A stretch of DNA of 10,161 nt from assembly GCA_002413395.1 (NCBI GenBank), contig DHWX01000095.1:1-10161 (forward strand). Direction: 5' to 3'. Shown here in pieces: positions 1 through 6,083 of this stretch. Numbering within the stretch: position 1 is the first letter of the stretch; every line of letters begins with the position of its first letter. The position numbers and the translations under genes were made by a program. The notes beneath the pieces are model-generated. The model was not told the DNA's origin, did no database searches, and worked only from the letters and a program-made list of their open reading frames with translations. The stretch is from Polaromonas sp. UBA5171. GTDB lineage: Bacteria > Pseudomonadota > Gammaproteobacteria > Burkholderiales > Burkholderiaceae_C.

Positions 1-56
1 TGCTTACTGCGACAGAACCTCTTTTTCTCTCTCTTAACCTGCTCAGGACCAACACC

Positions 57-1535
57 ATGGACATGAAAACCTCACCCCTTGCCTTGCTTACAGACCCCAG
101 CCTGCTCAAGACCGATGCCTTCGTCAACGGTCAGTGGATCAAAGGGGCCAACCGCTTCGATGTGTTCGACCCAGCCACCGGCCACAAACTGGCCGACGTG
201 GCCAACCTTGGCCCGCTTGAGGCCGAAGCCGCCATTGCTGCGGCCAACGCCGCCTGGCCAGCGTGGCGCAGCAAGACCGGCAAGGAACGCAGCATCATCC
301 TGCGCAAATGGTTCGACCTGCTGATGGCCAATCAGGACGATCTGGGCCGCATCATGACCGCCGAGCAGGGCAAGCCGCTACCCGAAGCGAAAGGCGAAAT
401 TGCCTATGGCGCGAGTTTTGTCGAGTGGTATGCCGAAGAAGCCAAGCGCGTCAATGGCGAAACCCTGCCGCAATTTGACAACAACCGCCGCCTGATGGTG
501 ATTCGCCAGCCGATTGGCGTTTGCGCGGCCATCACGCCGTGGAACTTCCCGATGGCCATGATCACCCGCAAGGTCGCCCCGGCGCTGGCGGCAGGTTGCC
601 CGGTGGTCATCAAACCGGCCGAGCTGACGCCGCTGAGCGCGCTGGCCGTGGCCGAACTGGCCCGGCGCGCAGGCATTCCTGCCGGCGTGCTCAACGTGCT
701 CAGCGCCGACGCCGACAACTCCATTGCCATGGGCAAGGTGTTCTGCGCCAGCGCCGTGGTGCGCCACATCAGCTTCACCGGTTCCACCGAGGTAGGCCGC
801 ATCCTGATGGCACAAAGCGCCCCGTCGGTGAAAAAACTCTCGCTGGAACTCGGCGGCAACGCGCCCTTCATCGTGTTTGACGACGCCGACATCGACAGCG
901 CCGTGGAAGGCGCCTTTGCCAGCAAATACCGCAATGCGGGCCAGACCTGCGTGTGCTCCAACCGCTTCTATGTGCAGGAGGCGGTTTACGACGAATTTGT
1001 CACCAAATTTGCCGCCAAGGTCAAAACCGCCAAGGTCGGCAACGGCTTTGAGGACGGCGTCAACCAGGGTCCGCTGATCGAGGAAGCCGCGCTCGAAAAA
1101 GTCCAGCGCCACGTTGCCGATGCTGTGGCCAAGGGAGGCAAAGTGCTGGTGGGCGGCAAACGCCTGCCGGGCCAGTTCTTCGAGCCCACGGTGATCTCCG
1201 AAGCCACCCCGGATATGCTGTGTGCCAGGGAAGAAACTTTTGGCCCATTTGCGCCAGTGTTCCGCTTCAAAACCGAGCAGCAAGCCGTTGACGCAGCCAA
1301 TCACACCGAGTTTGGCCTGGCCAGCTACTTCTACAGCCGCGACGTTGGGCGAATTTTCCGCGTAGCCGAAGCGCTGGAGTACGGCATGGTCGGCATTAAC
1401 GTCGGCATCCTCGCCACCGAGCATGTGCCCTTCGGCGGCGTCAAGCAGTCTGGCCTGGGCCGAGAAGGCTCCAGCCACGGAATCGACGAGTATCTGGAGA
1501 TGAAATATTTGTGTCTGGGCGACATCCTGAAATGA
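57..1535 (+). CDS. gabD: NAD(P)-dependent succinate-semialdehyde dehydrogenase, ALDH superfamily
   Basis: This 492-residue protein has the normal length for GabD and is complete. It oxidises succinate semialdehyde to succinate in the cytoplasm, the last step of GABA/4-hydroxybutyrate breakdown. Visible ALDH landmarks, in order: PWNF (N163, oxyanion hole), KPAE (K186, E189, cofactor ribose), LELGG (E264, general base), GQTCVC (C298, catalytic nucleophile) and EETFGPF (E393, F395, nicotinamide ribose). E189 stands where the NADP-using E. coli GabD has serine, so NAD use is likely (inference). C300, two residues after the nucleophile, matches the second cysteine of the redox pair known in human SSADH. 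The start at 57 is preferred over the ATG at 63 because AGGA at 45-48 lies 8 bases upstream of it. No GABA transaminase is adjacent. A related aldehyde substrate cannot be excluded. Confidence 0.92.
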   Translation: MDMKTSPLALLTDPSLLKTDAFVNGQWIKGANRFDVFDPATGHKLADVANLGPLEAEAAIAAANAAWPAWRSKTGKERSIILRKWFDLLMANQDDLGRIMTAEQGKPLPEAKGEIAYGASFVEWYAEEAKRVNGETLPQFDNNRRLMVIRQPIGVCAAITPWNFPMAMITRKVAPALAAGCPVVIKPAELTPLSALAVAELARRAGIPAGVLNVLSADADNSIAMGKVFCASAVVRHISFTGSTEVGRILMAQSAPSVKKLSLELGGNAPFIVFDDADIDSAVEGAFASKYRNAGQTCVCSNRFYVQEAVYDEFVTKFAAKVKTAKVGNGFEDGVNQGPLIEEAALEKVQRHVADAVAKGGKVLVGGKRLPGQFFEPTVISEATPDMLCAREETFGPFAPVFRFKTEQQAVDAANHTEFGLASYFYSRDVGRIFRVAEALEYGMVGINVGILATEHVPFGGVKQSGLGREGSSHGIDEYLEMKYLCLGDILK

Positions 1536-1547
1536 CGCACAGCCTGC

Positions 1548-1811
1548 TCAGAGAGCCGGTCGGATAGCGGCGGCAGCGGCGCCTTCGGGCTTGAAGATGA
1601 CTTCCCAATCGCCCTCGCCCAACTCCTTTTCGCAATGAGTAAAACCTCTGTTCCGCATCACGGAAAACAGCGGCTCCGGCTTGAAGGTCGCCAGCAGGCG
1701 CAAACCCTGGCCGCTTTCGAGCTTCGCTAGCGCCTGCATGATTTCCGGAAAAGGCTCGCCACCGGCGCGCAGAATCGGGCGCACATCGAGTGTCACCAGT
1801 GAATCGGTCAT
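1548..1811 (-). CDS. DUF2249 domain protein, small cytoplasmic
   Basis: The 87-residue product matches the DUF2249 pattern from memory of the family: an N-terminal LDVRP strand, a central LESGQGLRLLATFKPEPL segment (residues 31-48) and a C-terminal GDWEVIF strand around W69. It is a compact alpha/beta fold with no signal peptide or membrane segment; the tail is alanine-rich. The ATG at 1811 is chosen because AAGGAG (1818-1823) lies 6 bases upstream; the same frame stays open to about 2084 but that extension has no DUF2249-like sequence. DUF2249 genes often sit near nitric-oxide, denitrification or metal-sulfur genes, but the biochemical role is unknown. It converges on gabD with 12 bases between the stops and no visible terminator there. 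The TGA of a possible upstream ORF lies at 1813-1815, one base before this ATG. Confidence 0.85.
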   Translation of the reverse strand: MTDSLVTLDVRPILRAGGEPFPEIMQALAKLESGQGLRLLATFKPEPLFSVMRNRGFTHCEKELGEGDWEVIFKPEGAAAAAIRPAL

Positions 1812-1812
1812 G

Positions 1813-1992
1813 TCATTCTCCTTGAATGGATTGGGAAGAAGGGAAAACCAGCAGTAATGCGGTGGCCCCCGTGGGCGGCCGCACCGCACTCGGCTTGGCG
1901 TTCGGGTTCGGGTCGCGCACCCAAAGTGCAGCATTGTCCAGCGTGAAACTCCCGATCCGGTCATCATCGACGCCACCGTCCCGATTTTGCAA
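1813..1992 (-). CDS. Possible short ORF (59 codons) upstream of and coupled to the DUF2249 gene
   Basis: In the frame ending with TGA at 1813-1815, the minus strand is open from a TAA at 1993-1995. Its first possible start is a TTG at 1992. The predicted peptide contains RIGSFTLDNAALWVRDPNP in the middle, and the central codons are clearly GC-biased in third position, as in real genes here. The end of the ORF contains the ribosome-binding site of the DUF2249 gene, and its stop is one base from that gene's ATG, an arrangement typical of translational coupling. Against it: there is no Shine-Dalgarno sequence before the TTG and I recognise no family. It may be a gene remnant whose 5' end is lost. 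Confidence 0.25.
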   Translation of the reverse strand: MQNRDGGVDDDRIGSFTLDNAALWVRDPNPNAKPSAVRPPTGATALLLVFPSSQSIQGE

Positions 1993-2006
1993 TTAAAAAT
2001 ACATTT
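1990..2006. promoter_or_regulatory. Weak NsrR-like half-site upstream of the DUF2249 gene
   Basis: The bases AAATACATTT at 1997-2006 resemble one half of the NsrR nitric-oxide repressor operator (AAATRCATCTT type). The other half (ATT and GCA around 1989-1994) fits poorly. It lies about 185 bases upstream of the DUF2249 ATG in an AT-rich patch. The idea comes from the known association of DUF2249 genes with nitric-oxide regulons and is weak on sequence alone. Confidence 0.18.
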
Positions 2007-2196
2007 GATAGCCGATGAGGGAAAATGCCCGCCGCATGGCATCCCGGGATCAACGCGGAGTTTGAAAAGCGGAGCAGGCGACACACCGGAGATTAAATCC
2101 AGCGTGCAGAGTCAACACCGGAATCTGCACCGATCCGGCCTGTTAGCTCTGTTTTTAATAGTTGCCTATTTTTGTTGCACCTAGGCTGCAGCCTTA

Positions 2197-2222
2197 AAAT
2201 TCCGGTATTTTTCGGGGAATTT
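2197..2222. repeat. Perfect 7-base inverted repeat, 12-base spacer
   Basis: AAATTCC at 2197-2203 is mirrored by GGAATTT at 2216-2222. The arm centres are 19 bases apart, near two helical turns, which suits a dimeric DNA-binding protein. It lies just upstream of the candidate tRNA promoter. There is no T-run immediately after either arm, so it is not an obvious terminator. Confidence 0.4.
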
Positions 2223-2229
2223 CAGGTGC

Positions 2230-2261
2230 CTGACAAACGCGGCGCCGGGCTGTCTTACAAT
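2230..2261 (+). promoter_or_regulatory. Candidate promoter for tRNA-Gly(CCC)
   Basis: CTGACA at 2230-2235 (one mismatch to TTGACA) and TACAAT at 2256-2261 (one mismatch to TATAAT) precede the tRNA by about 80 bases. The spacer is 20 bases, longer than the ideal 17, so the pair is only plausible. The GC-rich spacer resembles the discriminator-rich character of stable-RNA promoters. Confidence 0.3.
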
Positions 2262-2340
2262 CCAGTGATTGAAAGTCTGCCAGGGGGTCGATATGGGGAT
2301 CGACCATTACCCAACCTGCCAGAACGCTTCAAAGCCCAGA

Positions 2341-2416
2341 GCGGGCTTAGCTCAGTTGGTAGAGCGTCAGTTTCCCATACTGAAGGTCACCGGTTCGAGA
2401 CCGGTAGCCCGCTCCA
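2341..2416 (+). tRNA. tRNA-Gly, anticodon CCC
   Basis: A full cloverleaf can be drawn. The 7-bp acceptor stem pairs 2341-2347 with 2406-2412. The D arm has stems at 2350-2353 and 2362-2365. The anticodon stem pairs TCAGT (2367-2371) with ACTGA (2379-2383), with loop TTCCCAT and anticodon CCC at 2374-2376. The T arm pairs ACCGG with CCGGT around loop TTCGAGA. The discriminator is T and CCA is encoded at 2414-2416. It reads GGG glycine codons. The 76-base length is standard and no mismatched stem pairs are seen. Confidence 0.97.
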
Positions 2417-2497
2417 GCATTCCATTTCACGCATAAAAAACCGGCGTGAGCCACCAGCCCTCCGGACAGCTAAATGGGCTAAAGGCACATTTCTCAC

Positions 2498-3290
2498 TTA
2501 TTCATAGCCATCCGGATTCTGGCTTTGCCAGCGCCAGGCGTCTGCGCACATCTCCGCTAGCATGTGCATGGCACGCCAGCCCAGCAGGCGTTGCGCCAGC
2601 GCCGCGTCGGCATAGCACTGCACCACATCCCCCGCGCGACGTGGTGCAAACTGATAGGGTACCGGGCGACCACTGGCCTGCTCGAAGGCGCGCACGACCT
2701 CCAGCACACCATGGCCCTTTCCGGTGCCCAGGTTCACGGTAAAGCTGTCGCCTTGCCGCATTAGCGCCTGCAGCGCCGCCACATGGCCCTGCCCCAAGTC
2801 CTGCACAAGGTGGATGGTAGTCGCGTACGCCGGTGCCATCTGGCGTGGCGTAGTCGTTGCCATACACGTTGAGGTGCAGTCGCCTGCCCACCACCACCTG
2901 CGCCACATAGGGCATCAGGTTGTTGGGCGGGCCCGCCGGATCTTCGCCGATCAGGCCGCTCGGGTGCACGCTCACGGGGTTGAAGTAGCGCAGCACCGCC
3001 ACCGCCCAGGCCGGGCTTGAGAACACCAGTTTGCGGCAGCCCACGGCCGTCATGGCCTCCAGCAAACCCAGCGTACAGCCCAGATTGTTGCGGTAGTACT
3101 TCAGCGGCTGGGCCACGCTTTCGCCCACCGCCTTGAAGCCGGCAAAGTGCAGCACCGCCGGGCGGCTGTTGGAAAAGTTATCGACGATGACAGGCGTGTA
3201 GCCCGCCTGAACCAGGGCCACGCAAGTGTGGCTGCCGATGTAGCCAGCGCCGCCCGTCAGCAATATTTTGTTCGCTTTAATTCCTGTCAT
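2498..3290 (-). pseudogene. galE: UDP-glucose 4-epimerase pseudogene (two internal deletions plus frameshift)
   Basis: The sequence is clearly GalE: it starts with TGGAGYIGSHTC (Rossmann GxxGxxG at residues 13-19) and contains HFAGFKAVGES, LRYFNPV, PNNLMPYVAQV and DGTGVRDY. Compared with E. coli GalE (338 residues), about 37 residues are missing between PAVL and HFAG (near nt 3163) and about 44 between FSS and PAW (near nt 3020). The second gap removes the catalytic S-Y-K core (SSATVYG and the YxxxK helix). One extra base at 2816-2817 then shifts the frame; the rest (DLGQGHVAALQAL, NLGTGKG, FAPRRAGDV) continues in another frame to a TAA at 2498. Undoing all three changes would give about 344 residues, the normal size. 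The enzyme would normally interconvert UDP-glucose and UDP-galactose for surface polysaccharide. It follows the glycosyltransferase by 10 bases, so the two were one operon. Its start has only a weak ribosome-binding site. Confidence 0.92.
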
Positions 3291-3300
3291 TTAGCGCACC

Positions 3301-4419
3301 TTACTGCTTCGCGGCTACCTGCTGCACCAGCGCCAAATACCGCTGCAGCACCAGCCGTTCATCAAAGTTCTGTTCCACAAACTCGCGCCCTCGCTGGCCC
3401 ATGGCCAGGCGCTGCCCGGGTGGCAGGGCGATGAAACGCAGCAGCTTGTCGGCCAGATCCTGCGCGTCGGCCGGGCGGCACAAAAAGCCTGTTTTGCCAT
3501 CCATCACCGTATCGCGGCAACCTGGTACATCAGTGGTGATCACGGGGCAGGCCGTGGCCGCCGCCTCCAGCAAGGTGCGGGGTACGCCTTCACGGTACGA
3601 AGGCAGCACCACACAATCGACCTGCGCCAAAAAGGCGCGCACATCGTCAGTCCGACCCAGGTAGACCACGACGCCTTCGGCCAGCCACAGGTCCATCTGC
3701 TGGCGCGAAATGGCCGACGGGTTGTCCACATCCAGAAAACCCAGCAACTGAAAACATGCGCCGGGGTACTGCGCCCGCACGCTGCGCGCGGCCTCCACAT
3801 ACTCGCCTATCCCCTTGTCCCACAACATGCGGGCCACCAGCAAAAACACCGGCGCATCAGCGGCCCGCACAACCGGCGGCGTGGGCATAAAGCGGGTCAG
3901 GTCAACCCCCGAACCTGGCAGACGTTCAGCATTGGCTGCATGCACCAGGCCGCCGCTGACAAACACGCCCATGTCGTCCAGATTCTGAAAAAACACCTGA
4001 TGCGCGCGGCCAAAGGTCAGGCGATAGAGTATTTGGGCCACCCACGTCACCAGTGACTTGCGGATAAATGCCCGGCCCAGGCCCGACACATTGGGCACAA
4101 ACGCAATGCGCAGCACAATGCAGGCCAGCGCCGAATACAAATTGCCCTTGGGCGTGTAGCTCAGCACCAGGCCGACCCGATGGCGGCGAAACACCGCACC
4201 CAGCCGCAGCACCGACTGTAACTCGCGCCCCGGATGCGTGCCGCCGCCAGAAATCGGCACCGCCTCAAAGAGGATACCCGCGTCGCGGATGCGCTGGGCG
4301 TAGGCATCATCCGGTGCCACCGCCACCACCGTGTGGCCCGCCGCCTGCAGCGCATGTATCAGGTTGAGCCGGAAATTGAACAGGTACCAGCAGGTATTGG
4401 AGACAACGGCAATGCGCAT
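3301..4419 (-). CDS. Family-4 glycosyltransferase (GT-B fold), surface polysaccharide type
   Basis: The 372-residue protein has the two Rossmann-like halves of a GT-B enzyme. The N-terminal half begins MRIAVVSNTCWYLFNFR, a start common in lipid-linked-sugar glycosyltransferases. The C-terminal half has LLVARMLWDKGI (about 192-204) and the GT4 E-x7-E motif (E277 to E285, in REGVPRTLLEA) that contacts the nucleotide-sugar. It should transfer a sugar from a nucleotide donor to a growing lipid-linked glycan at the inner face of the cytoplasmic membrane; donor and acceptor cannot be read from the sequence. The frame is open upstream to an ATG at 4473, but the added 18 residues do not look like the family and the fold starts at 4419, so that ATG is chosen despite having no clear ribosome-binding site. 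The broken galE follows directly, so this gene may be a leftover of a decayed sugar cluster. Confidence 0.85.
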   Translation of the reverse strand: MRIAVVSNTCWYLFNFRLNLIHALQAAGHTVVAVAPDDAYAQRIRDAGILFEAVPISGGGTHPGRELQSVLRLGAVFRRHRVGLVLSYTPKGNLYSALACIVLRIAFVPNVSGLGRAFIRKSLVTWVAQILYRLTFGRAHQVFFQNLDDMGVFVSGGLVHAANAERLPGSGVDLTRFMPTPPVVRAADAPVFLLVARMLWDKGIGEYVEAARSVRAQYPGACFQLLGFLDVDNPSAISRQQMDLWLAEGVVVYLGRTDDVRAFLAQVDCVVLPSYREGVPRTLLEAAATACPVITTDVPGCRDTVMDGKTGFLCRPADAQDLADKLLRFIALPPGQRLAMGQRGREFVEQNFDERLVLQRYLALVQQVAAKQ

Positions 4420-4482
4420 ATGTCGGATTATCGACGCAGCAATCGGCAATGACGGAACCCGCGCTGCCTCCATTTAAGGCGG

Positions 4483-4644
4483 CTACAAACCATGCACGGC
4501 CCTGATGCCTGCTTCCATGGTGGCCATGTCTTGCGGGCTCAGTGCGCCCACGCATTCCCCGACGCGGGCCTTGTCGATAGTGCGAATCTGGTGGCACAGT
4601 GCCATTGACTCAGCCTTGCCAGCCGATGGTAACCAGCACTCAAA
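4483..4644 (-). pseudogene. 5'-truncated remnant resembling the C-terminus of a MazF/PemK-type toxin
   Basis: An open minus frame reads FECWLPSAGKAESMALCHQ, then IRTIDKARVGECVGALSPQD, and ends in a helix AGIRAVHGL before a TAG at 4483. The pattern of a hydrophobic strand, then CHQIRTID, a basic residue plus VG, then SPQDMATMEAGIRAVHGL resembles the last 45-55 residues of PemK/MazF endoribonucleases (compare CDQxRTID in Kid). The N-terminal half, including the catalytic arginine region of the fold, is absent: the frame runs into the 3' end of scoB, overlapping its stop by 5 bases. No antitoxin gene is next to it. An internal ATG at 4605 could give 40 residues, but it has no good ribosome-binding site. 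It is best read as a remnant left when scoAB and the sugar genes were brought together. The family call is by eye. Confidence 0.5.
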
Positions 4645-5278
4645 CCAGCGGCACGCCGGTTTTGGACTGAACCATTTCGCGTGTTACGCCAGGTGCCAGC
4701 TCGACCACCTTGAGGCCGAGCGGCGTCACATCCATCACGGCCAGATCGGTGATGATGCGATCGACCACGCCCACGCCGGTGAGCGGCAGGGTGCATTGCG
4801 GCAGGATTTTTAGGTCTTCGGTGCCGTCCTTCTTTTTAGCCACATGTTCCATCAGGACAATCACGCGCTTGACGCCGGCGACCAGGTCCATGGCACCGCC
4901 CATGCCCTTGACCATCTTGCCGGGAATCATCCAGTTGGCCAGGTCGCCTTGCTCACTGACCTGCATGGCGCCCAGGATGGACAGGTTGATCTTGCCACCC
5001 CGGATCATGGCAAAGCTCTCGTGGCTGCCAAAGATTGACGAGCCCTTGATGGTGGTGACAGTCTGCTTGCCGGCATTGATCAGATCCGCATCGACCTTGT
5101 CTGCGGTGGGAAACGGGCCGATGCCAAGCATGCCGTTTTCAGATTGCAGCCAGACTTCCTTGTCGTCGGGCACAAAGTTAGCCACCAGCGTGGGGATGCC
5201 AATGCCGAGGTTGACATAAAAACCGTCTTCGAGTTCCTGGGCGGCACGCGCCGCCATTTGATCTTGGGTCCAAGGCAT
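4640..5278 (-). CDS. scoB: Succinyl-CoA:3-ketoacid CoA-transferase, subunit B
   Basis: The 212-residue protein is a complete SCOT beta subunit. It contains NLGIGIPTLVANF (residues 23-35), the catalytic SENGMLGIGP segment with E47 as the glutamate that forms the enzyme-CoA thioester, and GAMQVSEQGDLANW followed by the glycine-rich GKMVKGMGGAMDLV. With subunit A it moves CoA from succinyl-CoA to acetoacetate, feeding ketone bodies or polyhydroxybutyrate breakdown products into acetyl-CoA. The ATG at 5278 is chosen for its AGGAGAG (5286-5292) 7 bases upstream and for the typical MPWTQDQMAARAA start; the longer in-frame ORF reads back through the intergenic hairpin and is unlikely. It is the second gene of the operon, 67 bases after scoA. 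The related 3-oxoadipate transferase (PcaJ) is possible but the sequence looks more like SCOT. Confidence 0.93.
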   Translation of the reverse strand: MPWTQDQMAARAAQELEDGFYVNLGIGIPTLVANFVPDDKEVWLQSENGMLGIGPFPTADKVDADLINAGKQTVTTIKGSSIFGSHESFAMIRGGKINLSILGAMQVSEQGDLANWMIPGKMVKGMGGAMDLVAGVKRVIVLMEHVAKKKDGTEDLKILPQCTLPLTGVGVVDRIITDLAVMDVTPLGLKVVELAPGVTREMVQSKTGVPLV

Positions 5279-5301
5279 GATGAAGCTCTCCTGGTCAGTT
5301 G

Positions 5302-5339
5302 GGGACAGAGCTGGCCGCTGCGCGGCTGCGGTCTGTCCC
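5302..5339. repeat. Strong intercistronic hairpin between scoA and scoB
   Basis: GGGACAGA (5302-5309) pairs perfectly with TCTGTCCC (5332-5339). Inside, GCCGC (5314-5318) pairs with GCGGC (5322-5326) around a TGC loop, leaving a small asymmetric internal loop. There is no T-run after it in either direction, so it is not a classical terminator. It sits in the 67-base gap between the two subunit genes and could stabilise one mRNA end, or be a single REP-like element. Confidence 0.75.
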
Positions 5340-5345
5340 GCAAGG

Positions 5346-6047
5346 TTATTTGGATTCGGTGAGGGTGCGCTTTTCGATGCGCTTTTCGGGGTGGGCATTG
5401 AGTACGATGCGGTGCACGTAAATGCCGGGCAGGTGAATCGAATCGGGCTCCATGGCACCGGTTTCCACCACTTCCTCCACTTCCACGATGCACACCTTGC
5501 CGGCCATGGCGACCGCAGGGTTGAAATTGCGCGCGGTCAGATGAAACTGCAGGTTGCCGGACTTGTCGGCCCGGTGCGCCTTGACCAGCGAGACCTCGGG
5601 CACCAGCGCGCGCTCCATCACATAGGTTTCGCCGTCAAACTCGCGCAGTTCCTTGCCTTCGGCCACCAGGGTGCCGACACCGGTCTTGGTGAAGAAGGCC
5701 GGAATGCCGGCGCCACCTGCGCGCAGTTTTTCAGCCAGCGTGCCCTGGGGCGTGAACTCAAGTTCCAGTTCGCCCGCGAGGTATTGGCGCTCAAATTCCT
5801 TGTTCTCGCCGACATAGCTGGAAATCATTTTTTTGATCTGCCGGGTTTCCAGCAGTTTGCCCAGACCAAAACCGTCCACGCCGGCATTGTTGGAAATCAC
5901 GGTCAGGTTTTTGACCTGGCTGTCGCTCAGCGCGTCAATCAATGCTTCGGGGATGCCGCACAGGCCGAAGCCGCCCACCGCCAGCAACTGGTCGTCCCTG
6001 ACCACACCCTTGAGAGCCTCCTTGGCGGAGGAAAAAAGTTTGTTCAC
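5346..6047 (-). CDS. scoA: Succinyl-CoA:3-ketoacid CoA-transferase, subunit A
   Basis: The 233-residue SCOT alpha subunit carries the CoA-transferase loop GGFGLCGIP (residues 25-33), then ISNNAGVDGFGLG, MISSYVGENKEFERQYL, ELEFTPQGTLAEKLRAGGAGIPAF (in two blocks about 95-119) and TARNFNPAVAMAG. It forms the heteromeric enzyme with ScoB in the cytoplasm. The chosen start is a GTG at 6047: AAGGAG (6055-6060) lies 7 bases upstream and homologues begin at this NKLFSSAKEAL segment. An in-frame ATG at 6074 also has an AAAGG 9 bases upstream (6084-6088) and would add 9 residues, so two starts are possible. The gene is first in the operon and divergent from a PAS-LuxR regulator; the nested dyad at 6084-6127 is the likely control site. 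No defects are seen. Confidence 0.93.
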   Translation of the reverse strand: MNKLFSSAKEALKGVVRDDQLLAVGGFGLCGIPEALIDALSDSQVKNLTVISNNAGVDGFGLGKLLETRQIKKMISSYVGENKEFERQYLAGELELEFTPQGTLAEKLRAGGAGIPAFFTKTGVGTLVAEGKELREFDGETYVMERALVPEVSLVKAHRADKSGNLQFHLTARNFNPAVAMAGKVCIVEVEEVVETGAMEPDSIHLPGIYVHRIVLNAHPEKRIEKRTLTESK

Positions 6048-6083
6048 AAAATATCTCCTTGTATCGTTCAGCATCAAGCCAAT

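Larger units (their letters stand above)
1993..2340. other. Gene-poor intergenic stretch between the DUF2249 region and tRNA-Gly
   Basis: I see no convincing coding sequence on either strand. The stretch is more AT-rich than its surroundings, especially 2150-2222. It holds an inverted repeat (2197-2222) and a possible tRNA promoter (2230-2261). The short open frames crossing it lack ribosome-binding sites and any recognisable domain. It presumably contains the divergent promoters for the DUF2249 gene and the tRNA. Confidence 0.5.

Noticed and set aside
378..1478. Long minus-strand open frame (366 codons) opposite gabD
   Set aside because: It is a mirror of the GC-rich gabD codons, has no ribosome-binding site or domain, and gabD itself is certain.
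1548..2084. DUF2249 protein with a 91-residue N-terminal extension
   Set aside because: The extension has low-complexity, cysteine/arginine-rich content and no start signal, while the ATG at 1811 has a strong ribosome-binding site and begins the domain.
2461..2490. Second copy of the dispersed repeat found at 6703
   Set aside because: Only a core of about 9 bases (GGGCTAAAG) is shared, which is too short to call.
4420..4473. Glycosyltransferase start at 4473
   Set aside because: The extra residues precede the first beta strand of the GT-B fold and do not resemble the family.
5302..5339. Rho-independent terminator between scoA and scoB
   Set aside because: The hairpin is strong but no T-run follows on either strand.
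4640..5458. Longer scoB reading frame starting at 5458
   Set aside because: It would translate the end of scoA in another frame and the intercistronic hairpin; the ATG at 5278 has a good ribosome-binding site and the family start.
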